Source of the DNA: Leptodactylus fallax
Lineage: Eukaryota > Chordata > Amphibia > Anura > Leptodactylidae
Assembly (NCBI GenBank): GCA_947044405.1
Contig: CAMRHE010000461.1
Location: 496,001 to 560,000 of the forward strand
Direction: 5' to 3'
DNA: 64,000 nt
A program made the position numbers and the translations under genes. The notes beneath the pieces were generated by a model. The model saw only the letters and a list, made by a program, of their open reading frames with translations. It had not been told where the DNA came from and did no database searches. Positions 54,991-64,000 of the stretch are shown here, in pieces. Within the stretch, counting starts at the first letter, position 1; each line of letters begins with the position of its first letter.

Positions 54991-56368
54991 ATTAAATCAA
55001 GTGAATGCATAAAAAATCACTAAGCATATTTGCAAATGTTTGCCCCATGTTCTGAAATATTCAATGATATGTGTTAAAAAGTATAGTCACATGTCACAGA
55101 TTTGTAGCAGACATTTTGGAGAATGAATATCAGTCCCATTTATTTAAATGCTGTTATTGTAACAATGCAAATTGAATGCTAGAGGTCAGAACTGGAAGTC
55201 ACTCATAGCAGTCAAATTTCTGGCTACTATAAATGACCTCTCTACACAAATACCCACAATACTTACAATGGGGCTAAATTTTGTAACATCTGTAACATTA
55301 AATGTCAACACAGCAGGCAACAGGAAATAAAAAAAAAAAACATTATAATATTTCATGATGATGATAAACACATTACTGCCCAAATGAAAGATGGTGACGA
55401 CAGTCAGGTTATAGTTCATACAGTTGATGAACAACAACAAAAATACGCAAATCACAACTGACTCTAACTCTCCCTAATTTATTTCCTATGTCTGTCCCTG
55501 AACATTGCCCCTAACACCAAACACCATTGTTCTTGTCTATCCCTATTTATATCACTTATGAAAACCATACTAACTCTCTCTCTCTATATATATGTTACAT
55601 AACACTTCATTGAATAGTCCAAGGCACACAAAAACATTGATTGGTAACAAATAATACAAAAAAGGTACTAACAAGAGACCAAGTCATGATTAACTGTATA
55701 ACAAACCAAAAAACCCTATACAATCAACTATGAAAGGTATCAACACATATTAGAAGACATATCCATAAAATATGCATCCACATATCTAGATGGACAGTAC
55801 CAAATGCCAACAATAATATGACTGTTCTTCAATACTTATACAAAAAAACACCATAACACAAAAAACACAGCATCAATAAATATAGATAAACACTGTGCTA
55901 AAAGTTACCCAGACGTAAGAGGATGTAAAGAACCCCATGTATATCAACACTTACTTTGTCATCTTAAAAGGTTAAGAGTCCTGGGTCCCAATCTCCAAAA
56001 CATCTTCTAGCATGCCATCATTATCATAAATAATGCAGTATGTATTCACAATTTCATAAACAGTCCCAATCGATATCATAGGAAGAAGACAAATGCAGCA
56101 CAAGCTCCAGATAAATTCGGCTACAGCATATCTGCATTACAATTCCTGAATGGAATAAAAAAAAACATTCAGTGTGTGATGCCAAAATCTCTTCCCTGCA
56201 AATAATGCCATGATAGCGATATACATAGACATGTGTCAGAATAAACAGATAAATAAATAAAAACACATACAGTGCCTAAAAAATACAGACCCAAGTATCA
56301 ACATTAATAGAAACTAAGTCCATATTCATCAAATAAAAATGTGTCTGATTATGACTACATATAATTAA
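54991..56368. other. Non-coding AT-rich DNA
   Basis: No gene or element is recognised; a short CT/TA run lies near 55575-55592. Confidence 0.5.
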
Positions 56369-56536
56369 TGGAAGAGTGAAGAAATCAGGCGATACCTTTT
56401 AGAGGCTAACTGAGTATATTTGATAAGTAAGCTTTCGGAAGTACTAGCTTACTAGTAGGAGCTAGTACTTCCGAAAGCTTACTTAACAAATATACTCAGC
56501 CTCTAAAAGGTATCGCCTGATTTCTTCACTCTTCCA
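56369..56536. repeat. 168-bp palindrome
   Basis: Arms of about 75-80 bp: the left arm starts TGGAAGAGTGAAGAAATCAG and the right arm ends CTGATTTCTTCACTCTTCCA. Both contain AGTACTAGCT next to the loop and AAGCTTTCGGAAG or its inverse. A few mismatches (GATAAGTAAG against CTTACTTAAC) are present. The AGGCGATACCTTTTAGAGGC motif is reminiscent of a dispersed amphibian repeat. Confidence 0.88.
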
Positions 56537-57348
56537 CTACTTTCTATGGCTAACACGGTATAACATTATACTACTGCATATAATTAAATATGTGTATCTT
56601 AAAGGTTATGGACACACTTGTGCATGAGAAACCAATAACTCATGTTTTAATAAGTTTCTGGAGTAGAAAAAGTTGTAACTAGTTCAGCAACCCTCATTTT
56701 ATAATTTACAACCTCTTTTATGTTCAGACTTTTGGTTAAGGGGCATTCCCTAGTACTGGTCACATGATCTCTTCTCTGTTTTCATTTCACCTGCATAGCT
56801 TTAGCTCAGCCCTACCCCCTCCCTTCTCTTTCTTTTTCTAGCAGTTTACCTTTCCCCATTTCAGGGCTGCAAACCATTTCCCTTAATCTCTCTTAGAACT
56901 CACTGGGACATTTCTTCCCACTATCGAAGCTGGGTGAAAACTCTCAGTCTCTGTCTCTCTTCCCAGAAATAAACTGTTGGACATCTCCAGTGGAACAGCT
57001 TATTAAGGGGGAAATATCACAGTTAGTTATAAAAGCTATGTACAAACTGCATAAAACAAGGTGACAAGTGCCCGTTAAGAATAATATAAGTGCTTATAAC
57101 AGAATGTAAATTGCTAAAAAAATCAATTCAGTATCATGACATACACTCCCAGTACGTAAGTGCAACACATTAATTTTTTTTTCTGGGTATTAAGAATTTT
57201 TGCTATTAATTTACTGTACACTTTGCCCTTGGATCAACTATTTTTTCTGCCCAGCTATATAACAGAGGTGAGGTTTTCTGATATAAAAAGGATTCAAAAT
57301 TCTATTTTGCTTTAATTTGTGCCTGACAGTTACTCTTTGCATGTTCTA
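56537..57348. other. Non-coding DNA
   Basis: No gene or element is recognised. Confidence 0.5.
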
Positions 57349-57612
57349 AGGCTGGGTTCACACCTGTGCTGGGTCTCCATTGAGGGATTCCGTTCCCCAT
57401 TCCGCTTTAAAAATGCGGAGAGAAAAGTCCTGCAAGCAGCACTTTTCTCTCCACATTTTTCTGCCCCTTTGGGTGTTAACCCGGCGGACCCCATTATGGG
57501 GTCCATGGGTTTCCGAGGGTAACCGCTTTTTTAAGCAGATTAGATTTCCTTTCGTGGGATCCCCAAGTGGACTCCCCCAAACGGAAACCCGAATGCAGGT
57601 GTGAACCTAGCG
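57349..57612. mobile_element. MITE with GGGTTCACACCTG inverted ends
   Basis: The left end AGGCTGGGTTCACACCTG and right end CAGGTGTGAACCTAGCG are inverted repeats. The interior holds GCGGAGAGAAAAGTCCTGCA and an inverse-like GCACTTTTCTCTCC. It is moderately GC-rich and non-coding. The superfamily is not certain, possibly hAT; no clear target duplication was seen. Confidence 0.7.
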
Positions 57613-58528
57613 TACCTGAGCTTTAAGTTTATTATCAGATATGCTTTAAAATATTCCCATACCATTTGTATTGAAGCAGTGTTATTGTTTGTTTGAATAA
57701 CATCTTTTTCCTTGTCTGAATCTTGAATTGCCTCAATGCAAATGAGGTTAATTTTATATACCCTATTAATGTCCTAGTATGTTTCATACTAGTATTGGTA
57801 CATGGTCTGAAAGGCCTCAAGTTAAGTTGGAAAATTTTTGAAAATAAGAAATCATGTTCATTTTTTTTTTAACTTTATTCATTTTCATTTTAATACACTA
57901 TTATGCAGCCATCATATCCAGACATCAAAGAAACGGTTCGTAACAAACTGGGTTTGTCTTGAATATTCCAAATTATTCAGTTTTAACGAAACTGAACAAA
58001 TGGTGATTGGCTTTGGACAAACAAAAATGGCCACTCTACAAAAAAATGTCAGCTGCCACGTGTTAGATGAGGGAATACAGAGCAGACAATGCCATGTGTG
58101 CAGTAACTCACACATCATGTGAAAGCAACATCTGGCAGCCTTTCAACCAATAGACAGTGGTAGGTGGATCTTACAGTGCAGATGTCATATAAAGTATATA
58201 TGGTTGTGCACTCATGATCAGTCTTTAGTTGCTGTAATGGTGGAAACACACACATATCTGTGTTCTATCCCACTGCATCTCATGGCTAGGCTATAGGCTG
58301 CACAAGTCACAAAATTAAACAATACAGTAGTTATAGAAGTACTTAGAGAATCAAGCAATAATTATACACAGGCAGATTAGTAGTGCTAGAATATAATTGA
58401 ATAGATAGACATAGATAGGATAGGTTCAGTGAGTCAATTACAGACAGTTAACTCTTTCGTTGCCAGGCAATAATCTATACTGTCTGACAGTACTTGCAAT
58501 AGAACAATTTCATCACTATACACATTCT
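57613..58528. other. Non-coding DNA
   Basis: No gene. The stretch 57925-58240 (AAACGGTTCGTAACAAAC, ATGGCCACTCTACAAAAA, then TATAAAGTATATATGG) could be the 5' flank of a hAT element such as the one at 59870, but no terminus was found. Confidence 0.4.
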
Positions 58529-58532
58529 TTAA

Positions 58533-59457
58533 CCCCTACACGTACCCGTCCTGGTTCACGTGACTAAGCATGGCGGCCACGCTACTTCAGCTGCTGGGTC
58601 TGTGCTGTTTCATACAGTAGGGACCCGGCAATATTTCCTGTGATCAGAGATGACTCTGATCAGGGGCATTTAACCACTCAGATGCCATGGTAAATAGTGA
58701 CCACAGCATCTGAGTGGTTACTTTCACTTTCCATTGGTACGATCACAGAAGCCATCCCGTTACCATGGCCTTCTAAAGGCCCCAACCCTGCCATAGTAAT
58801 GTAAACACTGAAGCCCACCTGCAGCAGGCTTCAGCAGTTACATAGCGAATTTGCTATAGAATGCAATAAAGTTGTATTGTAGGCAATGGCACAGGTGATC
58901 TGAAAAACACATGTTCAAGCCCTTTAGGGGAGCTACAAAAAGTGATCAAAACATCATACATTCCAACAAGGTATCAATAAAAACGACATATAGTCCTGCA
59001 AAAAAAGACACTTTACACAGCTCTGTACACTAAAATATAAAAAAGTTACAAGTGTCAAAATATGGTGATACAAAGAACTTTTTTTTTTCTTCAAAATGTA
59101 GAATTTTTCTAAAGTTATTAAAACATGAAAAAAGATATAAATTTGCTATCACCATGATCATACCGACCCGGAGAATATAGCTAACTTAGCATTTTTACTG
59201 CAGAGTGGAAGCCATAAAAACAAAACCCATAAGAAAATGGTGTTACTGCATTTTTTCTCAATTCCACCTCATTCTGAATTTTTTTCCTGCTTCCCAATAC
59301 ATTGTACAAAATAATAAATGGTACCATTTGAAGCACAACTTGTCAAGCAAAAATCAAATCCTCACATGACTACGTAAATGGAAAAATGAGAAAGTTATTG
59401 CTTTTGGAATGCAGGGAGTAAAACACACAAATGAAAAATGTCTGCCTCACATAAGGC
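58533..59457. mobile_element. TTAA-flanked non-autonomous DNA element (copy C)
   Basis: TTAA at 58529-58532 and 59458-59461. The left start CCCCTACACGTACCCGTCC is the usual head of this family; the right end CATAAGGC is eroded. The interior shares with copy B TACTGCAGAGTG, TTCCCAATACATTGTAC, AAATAATAAATGGTA and AAAGTTATTGCTTTTGGAA. No coding capacity. Confidence 0.75.
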
Positions 59458-61265
59458 TTAAACATACTTTCGTACTAAAGACAATACTGTCAGTGAAAAA
59501 TGTTTTGTTATGGTACTGCTAGTAGTGCATCCTTCACTAATATAAAAAAATAATTTCTGTTACTTTAGTTTTTTGTTGATGTGTTTCATCTAATACAGTC
59601 TAGTCTGCTCTAATCTTACAAAAAAACATTTAGGTTTTTTTTTTTTTTCCGTTATGGTCTGATCTGACCCAAACACAGTGTTATTATTATTAATCTAAAC
59701 AAAATATTCTAAGCATTTCTCTGTATGCGTAAGTGAGCATATATAATTTTAGATATACATCACACACAGTAGTACTGTACAGTGGTAGTGGTGACCGTTG
59801 TACTAGTAATGTATCCTTTACTAATGTAATAAAATAATCTTTGTTATTTGAATGTTTGTTTTTTTGGTTAATAATTAAGCACTGTGTGCATTAAAAATAT
59901 GGAGTGGAAAAAACAAGACAGGCAACAGACAAAAGGAGGGGAAGGAGCAGACACTTGTGCAAGCAGTACTACTACTAACAAAAAGAATGTGGGTGGTAAG
60001 AGCAACACTGCTTCTGTGGAACCGCCAGTAGCCACAGGATTGTTTTACTTCCTGAGAATGTTGATTAAGTTTTTGATTATTTATCTGGCTCATCTCAGTC
60101 ACAGGAGGATATTGAATCCGAGAGTGATGTGATCTTGAGTTAGACTTCTGTGTGTTCCTCCTCCTACATAACATGTAAATTACTGCAGAATGCTTCTATA
60201 CTGTCAACCGTGTCTCCTTCACATTCTTCACAGGCACACATCCGTGATAGTGTTGTGGGACCTGCTGAGTAATCTACTTTTCCTAGTCAGAGCAGTCCTC
60301 CTCCTCTTTTTGATGAGCTGAATGAAAAAAGTCAGAATTGTGTGTATGAGAAAGCAGAGAAATGATGATGTTGATATTGTTGATGATGTTTCTTTTGTGG
60401 ATAGGACCTGGCAAATGAGTCAGGGTGACAAGGTAACATCAGATTAAGAGGGTGGTGGCAGTGGTGATAGTAATTCCAGCCAGGGGCGCACCGCTAATGT
60501 GGTGAAGTGAGGCAGAGGCCTCAGGCGGCACTGTCCGTCACTGTCTGGGGGGCATTTTTACTATTTAATGTAAACCAGCCCAGGACAGGCCGCTTAAAAA
60601 AAAACAAAAAAAAACTGAGCTGACCAGGGCCTGTCCTGGGCTGGTTTACGAGACGTCGCATCTCAGCGCAGTTGGCGATACAATGACGTCATCATGCCGA
60701 GACACAGACGTCACGGACAAGAAGAGGAGGAGGCAGCTGCATCAAGGCATCGCAGGTGAGTATAACTTTTTTTTTATATATAAATAGGCCATAACCTGCT
60801 GGAGTATCCCCAGCAGATTACGGCCTATTTATTTACCTACCCCGCGTCTGCTCGTGGCCGCCCCCCGCTTCCCCTTCTGCTATGGGATGCAGAAAGGGAA
60901 GTGGATGCCGCTGTGAGCAGCCGTGGGCATCGGTAAGTGAGGGCCGCGGGCCGCAAATACTACTATTATTATAATCTGGGGTCTGAAACGAAATAATAAT
61001 AATAATAATAAAGAAAATAATCGGAGGCCCAGGGGAGGTAAGAGAACATAAAAACATATCCTACTTACCTCTCCTGCGATCGGTGTTACTCCGAGCAGGC
61101 TTGAGGCCTCTGGTGACGTCATCAGGTCGCGTCGCCGGCCCGATCACGTGACGTGTGCGTGCAATTAAACAGGGCCGAAAGCTGCAAGGAGTGCACCGGG
61201 AAAGGTCAGTAACACTGTTTTTTATGTTTGTCTGAAAAGACCCCAGAGTATAATAATAGTTTATG

Positions 61266-61690
61266 GTTTGGCCACTATGGGTCATAATACCCTGTGCAGG
61301 GACCACTGTGGAGCATAATACAAGTACAGGGGCCACTATGGAGCATAATACCAGTACAGGGGCCACTATGGAGCATATTACCAGTGCAGGGGCCATTATG
61401 GAGCATAATACCGTGTGCAGGGGCCAATATGGAGCATAATACTATGTGCAGGGGCCACTAGGGAGCATAAAACTGTGTGCAGGGGTTGCTGTAGAACATA
61501 ATACCGTGTGCAGTGGCCACTGCGGGGCATAATACCGTGTGCAGGGGCCACTATGGAGCATAATACCGTGTGTAGGGGCCACTGCGAGGCATAATACAGT
61601 GTGCAGGGGCCACTATGGAGCATAATACCGTGTGCAGGGGCAACTGCGAGTCATAATACCGTGTGCAGGGACTGCTGTGGAACATTATAG
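61266..61690. repeat. 31-bp minisatellite inside the hAT element
   Basis: Units of the type GGGGCCACTATGGAGCATAA / TACCGTGTGCA repeat about a dozen times at a 31-bp period. Variants at 31890-31970 and 33556-33600 belong to the other non-autonomous hAT. Long minus-strand frames here are artefacts. Confidence 0.92.
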
Positions 61691-62716
61691 TGTGTGTAAA
61701 TGGGGCGGTATAAACAGGGGCTATGGCGCCTGTTTATATTATACGCTGTCTGTTTATAGTGACCGTGTGATGTAATTCCAGCCTTGTCGCATACTGTAGA
61801 CATGTACAAGACGAGGCTGTAGTTACATTACATGGCCGCTATAAGATGAATGACACTATGTAAACAGAGAAGCGGTCATGGCGCTTACACAGGTACCATT
61901 CAAACAGCTGATCAGTGGGGGTCCTGGGTTTTTGAGCCCCACTGATTAGTTTATTAATGACCTGGAAAACCTTTTAATTAGTTAACAACTGGGGCACTAT
62001 TTATACAGGGTACACACACAGATGTTATTAATATAAATCATATATCATATCTTTTATAATTGGGGTAGCAGCAGGATGGGTGTACAGGTGAGGACAATGT
62101 GGGTTGGATGCCTGGAAAAGTGAGGAGCCAAAGATGTCTGTGCTGCAAACTTTACAGAGACAAGTCACAACTACAAGAAGTGGTCATGGCGGTCCAAAGG
62201 GAAGAGAAGGGAAATGTGAAGGATTAGTCAGAGACATCACCTGTAAGTCACAAAATGTCACTGCCCTGTATTCACCTAAATGAGAGAGGATAAATACCTG
62301 ATTGATGGGGGTCTGTCTGCTGAGACCCCCACTGAGCGTGAGAATTGGTTTTTTTTTCACCCCACTGGATGGGAATCCAGCCTGGCTGCAGCCATATACT
62401 GTATATAGGTGTGTCACTTGGTGGATGGGCGAACCCGCGGGGCTCTCATTCACTTCAATGGGAGTGCCAAAGATAGCCGAAGTCCAGTAGTCAGCTATCT
62501 GCGGCGCTCCTATTATAGAGAATAGGGGCCACATGGGCTCGTCCATCCACCAAGCAGAAGATGTGTGAAGTTACTTTCATTGTTAATGACGTGTTGTTGA
62601 TCTGATACTGAAGTAATGTAGTAAGAAGAATTCTTAAAAACTGTTTCATAAGTTTGTGTATTGTGTATATTGTGCGATGATAACAGTGTGTTAAACTAGT
62701 AGCATGGAAACTCAAA

Positions 62717-62742
62717 TTTTTTTTTTTTTTGGGGGGGGGGGG
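62717..62742. repeat. Poly-T / poly-G run
   Basis: A run of about 14 T directly followed by about 12 G, near the right end of the hAT element; the G run could form unusual DNA structure. Confidence 0.9.
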
Positions 62743-64000
62743 CGTCTTTCTATAGTCCGCCTCAGGCAGCAAAGAGGCTAGGTTCACCACTGATTCCAGC
62801 AATTGCGCAGGTCCAACATTTAAAAAGCCTGCCTGGGGAAGAAAAAGGGAAATCTCTCAGGGTGTCGTTGGTGGCACTGGTGGTGGTAGTGGCAGACTTG
62901 TTTCTGCTGCTGCTGGCAGCAGCAACTACACAGCCATCTTCAATGTGGGAGTATGTTTGTAAATTCCAAACGATAAATCCATGGTGATCTGCAAGCAAAA
63001 ACCTAGCTGTGGCCGTGCAGGAGCAAATGTAGAAACAACATTTCTATGCACTCACATGAAAAAGCATTATTCTCTTATTTGGAAATAAAAACTGACAGGA
63101 GAAGTGAGCAAGGCTGTTCTCCTACTCCTCCCCGTGTTCATCCTGGTAAGCAGGCCACATCTACATGTAGCACTAGCACATGGTCATAGTTATCAATATT
63201 ATCACCAACTGTTTCTCCTACTCTTCCTCCTCCTGTTCCACGTCAACATCAGTCATCCATAAGGGAATGTATTATAAGGAGACAGCAGTCATCTGGCAGT
63301 AGTGCAACTTAACTCGCATCTCACCAAGTTGCTAGCAGTGCAGTTGTTACTATACCAATTAGTGGATTCCACTGTGCTTCGACAACTGATGGCATAAGCT
63401 CAAATTCGATGGAGAATACCTAGCCGCCATTATTTCTCTAGGAAAGCTGTCCCTGCCTTATATATACGTCAGTCTAGGGAAAGGTGCACGCCACTGTCAA
63501 CACGTGGAGCAGCAATTAATGACAAGGATAATACATGGCTTTCATGGCCCTTCTGGGTCAATGTTTTGAGCGGAAGAGGCCACAATCCAGAACTGTAGCA
63601 AGGTGTTAATTCGACCCAGATTGTGCAGGCTCAGTTCTGAAACCAGACAGGGCCCATCCACATCCTCTGGATCCTCTTCTCTGGACTGTGTCCCGTCATC
63701 ATCTTCACCAGGACAAGCCATCGATTTCACTCCTCTTCTTCCTCCTTCACCCTCATTTAATGGGTGTAAGGAAAAGCATTGGCATGCGGCTTTGCAATTA
63801 ATGAGCCTAGATCACACAGCAGTGGAGCTGCTTCGCTGTATCTTGCAGCAAGTATCCTGCTCGACGGAAGCGTTTTCATCGATAACAGCACCAATATTGT
63901 TGCTGTGCTGCAGTAAGGACAAATAACACATTGCCCCTGGTGGATGGCAAATGTCCTTAATCAGGTGGTATGCTGCTTTTTTATCCTGCATAGTGGCTTA

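Larger units (their letters stand above)
60481..62792. mobile_element. Non-autonomous hAT element nested in a hAT pseudogene
   Basis: It starts CAGGGGCGCACCGCTAATG and ends GGTTCACCACTG, with a perfect 8-bp target duplication ATTCCAGC (60473-60480; 62793-62800). The interior is non-coding: a GCGGCCACGAGCAG-type GC-rich part, GTCTGAAAAGACCCCAGAGT, a 31-bp minisatellite and a poly-T/poly-G run. It shares these interior features with the hAT at 31486-33687, so both belong to one family or sister families. Confidence 0.9.
59870..64000 (+). pseudogene. BED-finger hAT transposase remnant, interrupted, open at window end
   Basis: The 5' part (59884-60480) encodes a Thr/Ser/Gly-rich stretch (GADTCASSTTTNKKNVGGKS) like the N-terminus of BED-hAT proteins. 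After the nested hAT (60481-62792) come a BED-finger-like GANVETTFLCTHMKKHYS (~63025-63075) and LVDSTVLRQLMA, stop, QIRWRIPSRHYFSRKAVPAL (~63345-63460). These parallel ANVGTTALHQHMQHHH and LVDSAPLRELMACAKPRWRV in the minus-strand hAT at 39315-42449, so the two are relatives. Many stops and shifts; the 3' end lies outside the window. Confidence 0.82.

Noticed and set aside
61061..61623. Minus-strand frames with repeating ICSIVAPV or LHTVLCS peptides
   Set aside because: They come from the 31-bp minisatellite.

Overview
The window reads as intergenic DNA from a large, transposon-rich vertebrate genome, most likely an anuran amphibian; the species cannot be named from the sequence. The reasoning is compositional: eight Tc1/mariner copies, two chromovirus-type Ty3/Gypsy elements, a Penelope-like element with a GIY-YIG endonuclease, BED-finger hAT elements, and several TTAA-flanked non-autonomous elements of the kind that is abundant in frogs. 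I found no convincing host protein-coding gene, tRNA or rRNA. All long open frames belong to mobile elements.

Layout. 1-8.3 kb: a small fold-back element, a dead Tc1 copy, and a 4.8 kb TTAA-flanked element with internal repeats and a ladder of hairpins, set among short GGCTGAGGCCCCAC-type inverted repeats. 8.5-17.3 kb: three Tc1 copies (one with an intact DD38E transposase) and a complete but Gag-protease-only Gypsy element with near-identical LTRs and a 5-bp target duplication. 17.3-23 kb: an older, full-length but broken Gypsy chromovirus lodged in the first bases of a TTAA MITE. 25.5-30.7 kb: a truncated Tc1 copy abutting a decayed Penelope-like element. 30.7-37.1 kb: a dispersed repeat carrying a non-autonomous hAT, which carries a DD37E Tc1 copy; then a ~166-bp tandem repeat and a Tc1-type element with an intact DD35E transposase.

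37.4-43.5 kb: a 6 kb hAT element on the minus strand whose 3' part has become a 35-bp minisatellite. 43.9-49.3 kb: a Tc1 remnant, a 165-bp near-perfect palindrome and two hammerhead-ribozyme-like tails. 49.3-59.5 kb: mostly AT-rich DNA without genes, holding two TTAA MITEs, a 168-bp palindrome and a LINE-type 3' tail. 59.8-64 kb: a second BED-hAT pseudogene, interrupted by a non-autonomous hAT, running to the window end.

The elements do not form a pathway; what links them is nesting. Tc1 sits inside hAT inside another repeat, hAT sits inside hAT, and Gypsy sits inside a MITE, so relative ages can be read. Most transposases have lost a catalytic residue or carry frameshifts; the DD38E and DD35E copies keep open frames with full catalytic triads. 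The most unusual signal is three dispersed tails that fold like type I hammerhead ribozymes with a minimal stem III, one at the end of the Penelope-like element.
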